A stretch of DNA of 64,000 bases from Siphonodentalium dalli (lineage: Eukaryota > Mollusca > Scaphopoda > Gadilida > Siphonodentaliidae): assembly GCA_032622095.1 (NCBI GenBank), contig CP136061.1, forward strand, positions 7,452,734 to 7,516,733. Direction: 5' to 3'. Positions 25,770-36,165 of the stretch are shown here, one piece after another. The translations under genes and the position numbers were made by a program. The first letter of the stretch is position 1. The number at the start of each line of letters is the position of its first letter. The notes beneath the pieces were generated by a model, which made no database searches, was not told the DNA's origin, and saw nothing but the letters and a program-made list of their open reading frames with translations.

Positions 25770-28300
25770 CTAGCAGGTTACCCGGCGTTGCCCAGGTTAA
25801 AGTGATGTGAAACCATATGTGGACATTTGGTGGGAATAGAGAATACTCTTGCTCTCAAAGTGTTACAGGTATTCTCATATATTGTATATCCAAATGGCAT
25901 CACAAAACATGATTCTTACACATGGAATATAAGCAGTGGCTCACCTTGTCAGGTCGGAGCGATTATCATTTTGTTTATCGCGTTTAATCCGTCCCACCAA
26001 TAAAGAAGTATTTATTTATTTACAGCTGGGTATACTTCAGACCTTATAGCATGAAACATGAACACCATAAACACATTAGTTCGAAAAAATAAAAAACAAC
26101 AATTGTGTTTTACATAGAGATGTATCAATCGATCAATCAATCAATCAATCTAGTTCATCATATCTTCATGAGGATACAGATGTTTTAAAGATATGTCCAG
26201 GTGCTCCTCTGTTCTGGTGCTATATACTGGCTAATCATTTTCAGTTTAAAAGAAATGATGTTATGTATGCATGTATAACAGCTACATGTGCCCGACACAA
26301 TGAGATTTTGAGTTGTTTATGTTAGGCGATGAGTCTGTTCTAAAAAATGAAAGAAATCCTCTGTATCGGGCAGATATACCATTGTCAGACGTCACTATTG
26401 GAGGATCCTGAAAAGTAATGTGCTACGGACTGCGTTTTCCTTTATCTTAGAAGTAACCATATTTGACTGCACATTGTGACCACTATTTTTAAACAAGCCT
26501 GCTCTACATTTCCATATCTCTTGGCAATTGTAACCTTTTTTGTGGAAACTATATTGAATGGGACAGACTCAATCGTGTTATAATATATACATGACCCATT
26601 CTAATATGCAATCCTCTGACGATTCAAGGTCCCTCAGTTTGAATGAATATATGTATCTCTTAAATAGATTGATATAACTATACTTTTAATGCTTTGTTCT
26701 GTGTATCTGTGTTGCTAGATCTTTATAGGAATGCCCTGATTTCCATCCACATATAAATATGACAGTTGAGAAGATATAATTGTTCAAGTGACTTAATTCG
26801 GTCACCATTTGTCGAGATTGTGAAATTGGAATGCCAAAAACTCCTTAGAACGACACGGAGATGGCCTGTGATTTGACTATATATAACTGTGTTGGATATC
26901 GGCGAATTGAACAATCTTATAAATGCTAGTGAATCTCCTCTCGCCAACCATGACCCGAACGACCCCGAATGTGATTTAATTCATCATTTCATCAGAGAAG
27001 AACGTGCATGAATTTGGTGGAATTAGTGCTAAATATATTTGTATCAACTTGGTGCAACTCCCCTCATGCATGACTTGAACCGCGCCACTTTTGTCATATT
27101 TAAACCACGTCTTTTAGACTCGTGCATGCATTATATAATGGAGATGATTATATATACGTTTGGTGGTAATAGGCAACTAAACAAATTATTATCATATTTA
27201 TTACCCCCCCCCCATCTCTCACACAAACGTCACCAATTTCGCGTCTTTAAATCACACGTTTATATTCCTCGTATCACGTTGAAGAATAATATATCAATTT
27301 GGTCGAAATCTGCGCTAAAAATAGCCCCTCTCCTGAAACCAACAACGTCACTTTTGAAAATTTTAACCGCACCATTATCTTACTCGTAAAATGTTACCCC
27401 TGCATGTTAGGCCGCCTTGGTGCCATCTCGATTGTACCCTTAAAGTTATATATAGAACACAGACAGATATTCGCAAATATTTGATTCATTGTATCATTTG
27501 ACAAGAACGTGTATGAGTTTGATGGTAATTGGCACTAAACATATTTTTATAAGTTTTTGGTGACCCTCCCATCCCTATTTAGGACTCAAGCGGCGCCTCT
27601 TTTGACCTAATTAAACCACACACTTAGACTCATTATAGAGGACAATTGGCGCTAAATTGGCGCTAAAATATTGTGTGTCAATTTTGGTACCCCTCTCCCT
27701 TTCAGTGCACACCTGACTCGAATGACGCCACTTTTGACAGCTTTAAGCCACGCCATTAGACACCTCATACCATGGGGATGAATTTGTATAAGTTTGGTGG
27801 CAATCGGTGACTAAACCAATTCTTATCAGATTTATTACCCACCCACCGCCCCCCAAATATCTCACCCCAACGACACCAATTTGGCGCCTTTAAATCACAC
27901 AATAAGATTCCTTGTATCACGGAGAAGATCTCAGAAGAATGTGCATCAATTTGGTGGAATTCGGCGCTAAAATTATTTTGATCAATTTTGGTGTCCCTCT
28001 CCCCTTCATGGCATCTCTGACGCGAATGGTGCGACTTTTGACATATATAAACCACACCATTAGATTCATCATATTATGGGGATGATTATATATAAGTTTG
28101 GTGGCAATCGGCGACAACTTTTTTTTCTGCCCCTCCCCCTTTTCTGCCCCTGACAACAGCGGCGTCACTTTAGAAAATTCTAACCCTCGCCATTATCTTT
28201 CTCGTAAAAAGTTACCCCTATTATATCCCTTCTGTGCCATCTATGTGGTCCCCTGTGAACTTATATAGAACACAGACAGACAGACATTCGCAAAGATAGA
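25770..28300 (-). mobile_element. Non-autonomous Helitron-like element, family 2, copy 2
   Basis: In element sense it starts TCTATCTTTGCGAATGTCTG and ends with the CCTGG/CCGGG hairpin, TAACCTG and CTAG (25770-25773), between A and T. It is the inverted, shorter relative of 5416-8530 and has the same blocks in the same order, including the second copy of the 5' leader (about 27430-27475). No coding. Confidence 0.7.
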
Positions 28301-29009
28301 TATATATTGGTATATAATATGTGGGGTAATACTGGATTATCCCACAATGGCGCTGTGGTCGTTCGGTCACATTTAGTATGTAATAAATTATGTGACCGAG
28401 CGATCACAACTCTGTATTTCGAAATAACATCCACAACCACAAAATTCATTTCTTAAATAAGTCACCAGCTGTATTAAAAACCCGAACATTGTCAAATTAG
28501 TTTGAAGTTTACAATCTGTGGTTAACGTGAAATTTGTTGTTGACAAATGTCAAACACTTTTCTGATTTAAGACTAAATGACCATCCTAAGCAGAGTGGGG
28601 TTCCCAGAGGGTGAATTTGGTGGCTCTGGCACGCCTTGTGGATATCGTCACTAAATGCATCATATGGAGACCTCATTATGTGGGTGGCAGGTTAGACGTT
28701 TCAATAGATGGATACTTTGAGTTTCACGAGGCTTGTAACGATAACATTGTCTCGAGACTTCGTATTGTAACTGAATTTGTAGGCGAAACATTTAGGGGTC
28801 TTTAGACCTAAAAATCCCGCCTCCGGAAATGGACTTAGTCACCCGCTGCCTCTGCACGTCTATTCCCATTGATAACTTTCAAAAACACAATTAAATCGAG
28901 TTATGGTCCCCAGCGGAGGGAGGGTGTAACATATGTGCCAACGTGAACAGACCCATGGATAACTCAGGTCTCTTATGGTGTCCACGATTCACTACATTTT
29001 CACCAACTA
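28301..29009. other. Intron; diverged 92-bp hairpin MITE at about 28588-28690
   Basis: Only a decayed member of the GAATGAGGTCCCCAGAGGG hairpin family is recognised. No gene. Confidence 0.45.
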
Positions 29010-29385
29010 GATAGGGTCATTACTATATTGTATCTAGATAGGGTCATTACTATATTGTATCTAGATAGGGTCATTACTATATTGTATCTAGATAGGGTCA
29101 TTACTATATTGTATCTAGATAGGGTCATTAATATATTGTATCTAGATAGGGTCATTACTATATTGTATCTAGATAGGGTCATTACTATATTGTATCTAGA
29201 TAGGGTCATTACTATATTGTATCTAGATAGGGTCATTACTATATTGTATCTAGATAGGGTCATTACTATTTTTTATCTAGATAAGGTCATTACTATATTG
29301 TATCTATATAGGGTCATTACTATATTGTATCTAGATAGGGTCATTACTATATTGTATCTAGATAAGGTCATTACTATATTGTATC
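29010..29385. repeat. Tandem repeat, 27-bp unit, about 14 copies
   Basis: The unit TAGATAGGGTCATTACTATA-TTGTATC repeats 13-14 times with very few substitutions, so the array is young. Because 27 is a multiple of three, both strands give long open frames (YLDRVITIL on +), which are artefacts of the repeat. Confidence 0.9.
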
Positions 29386-29632
29386 CATGTGACCGGAACG
29401 CAGAAGAAACCCGAATGACTCAAAGGGGGCTCGCGACTGCATCAAGCAGACACCGGTATAGACATGTATACACCGTCGGATTTCAATTTGACTGGTTGCA
29501 TGTCAAAATATATGTTTGTCTTAAATAGTTATGAACGCTTTAATTGAAAAATGGGACAAAATGGATGTTATTTCAAAACATTAATGGGAAAATATTACTT
29601 CTGCTTTTGATAAAAACAAAAAAAGTTTGCTT

Positions 29633-32257
29633 CTTGAATGGTGTGTAGAATGGTGTGTAGAATGGTGTGTAGAATGGTGTGTAGAATGGTGTGTAGAATG
29701 GTGTGTAGAATGATGCGTTGAATGGTGTGTAGAATGGTGTGTAGAATGGTGTGTAGAATGGTGTGTATAATGGTGTGTTGAATGGTGTGTAGAATGATGC
29801 GTTGAATGGTGCGTAGAATGGTGCGTAGAATGGTGTGTAGAATGGTGTGTAGAATGGTGTGTAGAATGATGTGTAGAATGATGCGTTGAATGGTGTGTAG
29901 AATGGTGTGTAGAATGGTGTGTAGAATGGTGTGTAGAATGGTGTGTAGAATGGTGTGTTGAATGGTGTGTTGAATGGTGTGTAGAATGATGCGTTGAATG
30001 GTGTGTAGAATGGTGTGTTGAATGGTGTGTAGAATGATGCGTTGAATGGTGTGTAGAATGGTGTGTAGAATGGTGTGTAGAATGGTGTGTAGAATGGTGT
30101 GTAGAATGATGTGTAGAATGGTGTGTAGAATGGTGTGTAGAATGGTGTGTAGAATTGTGTGTAGAATGATGTGTAGAATGATGTGTAGAATTGTGTGTAG
30201 AATGGTGTGTAGAATGGTGTGTAGAATGGTGTGTAGAATGATGCGTTGAATGGTGTGTAGAATGGTGTGTAGAATGGTGTGTAGAATTGTGTGTAGAATG
30301 ATGTGTAGAATGATGTGTAGAATTGTGTGTAGAATGATGCGTTGAATGATGCGTCGAATGGTGTGTAGAATGGTGTGTAGAATGGTGTGTAGAATGGTGT
30401 GTAGAATGATGCGTTGAATGGTGTGTAGAATGGTGTGTAGAATGGTGTGTAGAATTGTGTGTAGAATGATGTGTAGAATGATGTGTAGAATGGTGTGTAG
30501 AATTGTGTGTAGAATGGTGTGTAGAATGATGTGTAGAATGATGCGTTGAATGGTGTGTAGAATGGTGTGTAGAATGGTGTGTAGAATGGTGTGTAGAATG
30601 GTGTGTAGAATGATGTGTAGAATGGTGTGTAGAATGGTGTGTAGAATGGTGTGTAGAATTGTGTGTAGAATGGTGTGTAGAATGGTGTGTAGAATGGTGT
30701 GTAGAATTGTGTGTAGAATGGTGTGTAGAATGGTGTGTAGAATGGTGTGTAGAATGGTGTGTAGAATGATGTGTAGAATGGTGTGTAGAATGGTGTGTAG
30801 AATGGTGTGTAGAATGATGCGTTGAATGGTGTGTAGAATGGTGTGTAGAATGGTGTGTAGAATTTTGTGTAGAATGATGTGTAGAATGGTGTGTATAATT
30901 GTGTGTAGAATGATGCGTTGAATGATGCGTCGAATGGTGTGTAGAATGGTGTGTAGAATGGTGTGTAGAATGGTGTGTAGAATGATGCGATGAATGGTGT
31001 GTATAATGGTGTGTAGAATGGTGTGTAGAATGGTGTGTAGAATGGTTTGTAGAATGGTGTGTAGAATGGTGTGTAGAATGGTGTGTAGAATGGTGTGTAG
31101 AATGGTTTGTAGAATGGAGTGTAGAATGGTGTGTAGAATGGTGTGTAGAATGATGTGTAGAATGATGTGTAGAATGGAGTGTAGAATGGTGTGTAGAATG
31201 GTGTGTAGAATGATGTGTAGAATGATGTGTAGAATGGTGTGTAGAATGGTGTGTAGAATGGTGTGTAGAATGATGTGTAGAATGGTGTGTAGAATTGTGT
31301 GTAGAATGATGCGTTGAATGATGCGTCGAATGGTGTGTAGACTGGTGTGTAGAATGGTGTGTAGAATGGTTTGTAGAATGGTTTGTAGAATGGTGTGTAG
31401 AATGGTGTGTAGAATGGTGTGTAGAATGGTGTGTAGAATGGTGTGTAGAATGGTGTGTATAATGGTGTGTAGAATGGTGTGTAGAATGGTTTGTAGAATG
31501 GTGTGTAGAATGGTGTGTAGAATGGTGTGTAGAATGGTGTGTAGAATGGTTTGTAGAATGGAGTGTAGAATGGTGTGTAGAATGGTGTGTAGAATGATGT
31601 GTAGAATGATGTGTAGAATGGTGTGTAGAATGGTGTGTAGAATGATGTGTAGAATGATGTGTAGAATGATGTGTAGAATGGTGTGTAGAATGGTGTGTAG
31701 AATGGTGTGTAGAATGATGTGTAGAATGATGTGTAGAATGGTGTGTAGAATGATGTGTAGAATGGAGTGTAGAATGGTGTGTAGAATGGTGTGTAGAATG
31801 ATGTGTAGAATGATGTGTAGAATGGTGTGTAGAATGGTGTGTAGAATGGTGTGTAGAATGATGTGTAGAATGGTGTGTAGAATGATGCGTTGAATTGTGT
31901 GTAGAATGGTTTGTAGAATGGTTTGTAGAATGGTGTGTAGAATGGTGTGTAGAATGGTGTGTTGAATGGTGTGTAGAATGGTGTGTAGAATGGTGTGTAG
32001 AATGGTGTGTAGAATGGTTTGTAGACTGGTGTGTAGAATGGTGTGTAGAATGGTGTGTAGAATGGTGTGTAGAATGGTGTGTAGAATGGTGTGTAGAATG
32101 GTGTGTAGAATGGTGTGTAGAATGGTGTGTAGAATGGTGTGTAGAATGGTGTGTAGAATGATGCATAGAATGGTGTGTAGAATGGTTTTTAGAATGGTGT
32201 GTAGAATGGTGTGTAGAATGGTGTGTAGAATGGTGTGTAGAATGGTGTGTTGAACTG
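29633..32257. repeat. Satellite array of 12-bp unit GAATGGTGTGTA, about 218 copies
   Basis: The 2.6-kb array is made almost only of GAATGGTGTGTA with recurring variants (GAATGATGCGTT, GAATGATGTGTA, GAATTGTGTGTA). Variant strings recur in blocks, for example the pair ending TGCGTTGAATGATGCGTC at about 30331, 30911 and 31309, so there is higher-order duplication. A 12-bp period keeps several frames open (His-His-Ser-Thr repeats on minus). I read these as repeat artefacts. It lies about 40 bp upstream of the splice acceptor of exon candidate 4. Confidence 0.95.
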
Positions 32258-32297
32258 TAGAATCTATCTGGCTGATATCAGTCCTCATCTTCTTCAG

Positions 32298-32395
32298 GAG
32301 TCGTTCATGTCATTTGGTCGCTACCAACTGCTGGCACTTGGGATTGCTGCTGCCGATCTGATATCGGTCACCTTACTTATTGTCCTCAGAAAGAG
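32298..32395 (+). CDS. Host gene exon candidate 4 (transmembrane segment)
   Basis: Acceptor ATCTTCTTCAG (to 32297) and donor AGAG|GTGAGT (32396). It is in phase with the previous exon (phase 0 entry) and leaves in phase 2. It encodes SFMSFGRYQLLALG and then a run of hydrophobic residues (IAAADLISVTLLIVL) closed by RKR, which looks like a membrane span with a cytoplasmic stop-transfer signal. The last 39 bp of the exon plus the donor are the first unit of an eight-copy tandem repeat continuing into the intron. Confidence 0.6.
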
Positions 32396-32795
32396 GTGAG
32401 TTGAATGTAACTCTGATATCGGTCACCTTACTGATTGTCCTCCGAAAGAGGTGAGTTTAATGTAACACTGATATCGGTCACCTTACTTATTGTCCTCCGA
32501 AATAGGTGAGTTGAATGTCACTCTGTTATCAGTCACCTTACTGATTGTCCTCCGAAAGAAGTGAGTTGAATTATATGTCACTCTGTTATCGGTCACATTA
32601 CTTATTGTCCTCCGAAATATGAGAGTTGAATGTCACTCTGCTATCGGTCACATTACTTATTCTCCTCCAAAATATGTGAGTTGAATGTCACTCTGATATC
32701 GGTCACATTACTGTAACTTTGTCCTCTGAAAGAGGTGAGTTTAATGTCACTCTGATATCGGTCACCTTAATTATTGTCCCCCGAAAGAGGTGTCT
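32357..32795 (+). repeat. Eight tandem copies of an exon end plus splice donor
   Basis: The unit TCTGATATCGGTCACCTTAC...CCGAAAGAGGTGAGTTGAATG, about 55-61 bp, repeats eight times starting in exon candidate 4. GTGAG follows the exon-like part in most units (1-4, 6 and 7), is lost in unit 5 (GAGAG) and altered in unit 8 (GGTGTC). Confidence 0.85.
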
Positions 32796-33566
32796 AATTA
32801 TCCGCACAGTATAATGTATAACTTTTACTGTGTGTGTTGGATATTGTTTTGGCTCCGATTGTCAGTGGCTTCAAAGCATTGTGCACGGAGTTATGGATCT
32901 ACAATGGAGAGTAACTTCTGTACTGTACAGACAGCTTATACTGCCAATTAGGCTCAGACCAGGAGAAAATACTTACCACCTTTTTGAAAGAAATATGTTT
33001 GTTTAAAAACATATTATAGACTTGTTCGGGTTCTTGAAACTGATAAGTTAGCATCCAGGCGTTATGCAAACTGGAGGATTGTAGCTTTCTACTGACATCG
33101 CTGATAATTTCAAAGAAATCGACAATGCCACTCCATAGAAAACATCGTCTGAACTACGCGCAATTGTAATTATTTACATCTCGATTCGGGACGCAACTAT
33201 TGGCGATAAACCAAGGCAAATCGCAATCGAGTGTTACTGTATTTAATTAAAATATAAGATAATATTCGTAAATATAACTACTTTATACTCTCCATATCTA
33301 TTTGGTCACCCAGACGGAGTGTTTCACATCGCTTTAACATTTGTTTATTTATTTTATGGCAATTTCTCAATTTATTTACCAGCATCGGTATGCTTAAATG
33401 ACTCATCAGCGTAGCATTTGAATCAGCCCTTAAGGCAAGCACGTATATATATATGCATAATTTACGTATGGATGGTATAACACAATATGTCAGTTAGTGA
33501 TTGCTCCTCTCGTGCGTCGGTTTCTTAGCACTGCATCAGCTTACATGTGTCAAGAATCGCTTGTTC
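32796..33566. other. Intron, contains the empty-site repeat at 33015-33340
   Basis: The stretch 33015-33340 matches 4170-4840 without its MITE insertion. No gene. Confidence 0.55.
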
Positions 33567-33690
33567 AACTGGACACCATCGGTTAAAGTTTAATTGGACA
33601 CCATCGATTAAAGTTTAACTGGACACCATCGATTAAAGTTTAATTGGACACCATCGATTAAAGTTTACCTGGACACCATCAATTATAGTT
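33567..33690. repeat. Tandem repeat, about 26-bp unit, five copies
   Basis: TGGACACCATCGATTAAAGT repeats five times with A/T and C/G variants. No role is inferred. Confidence 0.8.
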
Positions 33691-33924
33691 GTGAATTATG
33701 CACCAAATAAAAACATCATTTTGCTTATGCCTCATATTCTCTGAAAAGTTTCTTTATTATCTAATTTCGATAGAAACTTAGATTCTATTTCTTTTAGTTT
33801 CTCAATAGCCCCAAATTGGCAGACCACACATTGCATAATCGAGGTTTCCATGGGTGTACATCACACATTCACTATTTGGGAACTTCAATTTGAGTCTATG
33901 TATCTTATAACAGAAGAAGCTATA

Positions 33925-34016
33925 CAAAATGAGGTCCCCAGAGGGTGAATTTGGTGATGCTATCCCACTGTGCGGGATAGCATCACTAAATTCACCCTCT
34001 GGGGACCTCATTCTGA
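33925..34016. mobile_element. Short hairpin MITE (92-bp family), good copy
   Basis: This is a near-perfect stem: AATGAGGTCCCCAGAGGGTG and its inverse around TATCCCACTGTGCGGGATA. Relatives lie at about 2466-2570, 28588-28690, 39118-39199, 39203-39295, 39753-39844 and 40036-40131. Confidence 0.75.
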
Positions 34017-34947
34017 AAATGAGAGGCACATAAACTCAGGCGTGTTCTGGTATCATTTAGTTGGACATGGGGCAACGGTAGTTTCAACATCCTGCCAAAA
34101 CTAATTGATTTAGAAACAACCTTCCGAAGACTTAGGGTTGTTTACATTGCTGTAGATCTGTATACAGTTCTGCACGCATACTATTGTAAACGGGTTGATA
34201 TAGAAATGCACACAGAAAGAAAACGGTATTCGTTCGTGTGAGCAAAAATCGTGTCCGTTATAAGTTACGGTCAGCGCCGATGCATTGAGACAGGCAAATC
34301 TGATTTGATTAAATGTTACTCGGGCTTGGCGAATGTGCACACTTAATCTTTCTTTGTCATTTCAACCCATGTATTTCACACTGTGTAAGCAAGAACATGT
34401 GTACTGGTAGATAAAGGAGTCCTGTTTCTATTTGTGTACATGTACACTGTTGTTTATTGTGTATTCATATGTGATTTGTTCTCATGCGCCTTTCATTCTT
34501 TCTTCGACCCATTATCAACTTGTGTAAGAATAAACTGCTTTGGTCTGCTGATAGTTGATTTATTTTTGTGTCTGGCCTAAACTGACACGACTTATAGTTA
34601 ATTGTCAATTACCAGAGTACTGATGAGCGCGCATTCATTATCAGTAATCATGTTGTGATCACAGTAATCTGCGACACGTGACTTCACACATATCTGTATA
34701 CAGATATACAGCAATGTAAACCAACCCTTAGGTAGTTTAATTTAGAGTATATGTGTGTTAGGTTAGAGTTCAGCCGTATGCTTTTCAATGTGCGTGCACA
34801 TGTATTGGGCGTACCATTTGACAAACCAGTATACGCGAGAACATCATCATCAAATGTTTTGGAACAAGTCATTCGACTTTTGGTTCCGATTTACAAAGAA
34901 TTTGGTATATATATTTGTCACAATAACTCACTCATCATATATATACT
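34017..34947. other. Intron, no gene
   Basis: AT-rich sequence with no recognisable coding. The segment TTTGGTCTGCTGATAGTTGA at about 34540 recurs at about 39414, marking a further short repeat. Confidence 0.45.
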
Positions 34948-35217
34948 TCAGACTATATAGTTGATAACTTGATAGTCTATCTGGGTTTTGAATTCTGTCA
35001 GCGAAGTGGCGTTGCCAATGTGTTCAGGAAGTTTGTTCCAATGAACTACAACGCGTTGAGTGAAGAAGTATTTCCCAAAGTTCTTATTCACGGTTTTCAT
35101 TTGCAGCTTGAGATTATGTCCTCTGGTATTATAATATGTTGCTTTCTGGAACAATTCATCTATGTTGACGTTGTACTGATTATGTAAGTACTTGTATGTC
35201 TCTATTAAATCGGACAC
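34948..35217 (-). pseudogene. Non-LTR retrotransposon remnant, C-terminal end of reverse transcriptase ORF
   Basis: The 89-codon frame resembles the extreme C-terminus of jockey/CR1-type reverse transcriptase proteins. The pattern is DLIETYKYLH at the start, then TRGHNLKL, FFTQRVVVHWNKLPEH and a final SLTEFKTQID. Only this tail is present, so it is a short 5'-truncated insertion sitting just before the last exon candidate of the host gene. Family memory only; the clade is not certain. Confidence 0.6.
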
Positions 35218-35244
35218 TATAGCTATATCGTTTTAACATTTCAG

Positions 35245-35317
35245 GCAGATTGCAAGGAGGACCAGTCAGTCTACGGGGAGGACCAGTCAGTCTACGGACA
35301 CAATGGAATCCATTTGA
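35245..35317 (+). CDS. Host gene exon candidate 5 (cytoplasmic tail and stop)
   Basis: Pyrimidine tract and acceptor TTTTAACATTTCAG end at 35244. Read in the phase left by exon candidate 4, it encodes a 24-codon tail beginning QIARRTSQST and ending TMESI before TGA (35315-35317). A 21-bp direct duplication inside it gives GRTSQST after RRTSQST. With the preceding span and RKR this makes a single-pass membrane protein with a short basic, Ser/Thr-rich tail. The polyadenylation site is not identified with confidence. Confidence 0.5.
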
Positions 35318-35942
35318 AACCCTTATATTCGTTCCGTTTATAGGCTACACGTGCAATGACGTTTGGCAAGCTGCAAAACAGAGTTCAGTCCCCTCGCCAC
35401 GCGATGTCTGAACGCTGCCGCACGTGTATTTTCTTATTAAATCTAACATTTTTATTGAAGTGTTTGACATTTTTAATTCATTCTGGCTTGATCTAGGCCA
35501 TTTTCAAATAAATATGGACAGTTCAGTTTCTCAGAATAATGCAGAATGAAGTGTGACCTACAAAATTCTCAAATAAATAAATGCGACATTTCTTCACATT
35601 ACTATAATTTACGTGTAGGTGCTGGCAGCGGTAAGTCCTGCGTAGGGGACTGAACTCTGCACGGAGCTTGGACGTTTGGTAGCAATTGTGGACGTATGAG
35701 CAGTAACGTTTGATGGCAATATTATGGACGCATTCACACCAATCATAGATATACACTGTATTATATATATAAAATACACAGTATATTCACTGTCTCGTTG
35801 GCTTTACATATAGTACATCTCTTCCAGACCACAATTAAAACAACATTATTTTCATAAATCCCGATTTCAAGACTACATATAATACCTTTTATGTGAATAA
35901 TACAGACACAACTGAAGATAAGGTAAATTAAATGTCTATAGA
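35318..35942. other. Downstream region with interspersed repeat, no gene
   Basis: The segment 35365-35520 (CAAGCTGCAAAACAGAGTTC) matches 38044-38200 in the same orientation, so it is a dispersed repeat. No coding is recognised. Confidence 0.5.
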
Positions 35943-36165
35943 GGTATAATGAGGTGGTTTACTGCTGATGTAACCAAAATATGTTAGTTTAAAGATACGT
36001 ATGGCCTTCACTATGGGCATAATGAGGTGGTTTACTGCTGATGTAACCGAAATATGTTAGTTTAAAGATACGTATGGCCTTCACTGTGGGCATAATGAGG
36101 TGGGTTACTGCTGATGTAACCGAAATATGTTAGTTTAAAGATACGCATGGCCTTCGAGATGGGTA
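35943..36165. repeat. Tandem repeat, about 73-bp unit, three copies
   Basis: The unit ATAATGAGGTGGTTTACTGC...GATACGTATGGCCTTCACT-TGGGC repeats three times with few changes. Confidence 0.85.

Noticed and set aside
29010-29385. Possible CRISPR-like array
   Set aside because: Repeats follow directly on each other without unique spacers, and the context is eukaryotic.
29000-29528. Open frames of the YLDRVITIL type on both strands
   Set aside because: Product of the 27-bp tandem array, a multiple of three.
29581-32288. Very long open frames (861 and 897 codons) of His/Ser/Thr and Ile/Leu/His repeats, and Met-Val-Cys-Arg repeats on the other strand
   Set aside because: All follow from a 12-bp repeat unit without stop codons; no start context, no non-repeat domain, no splice support.
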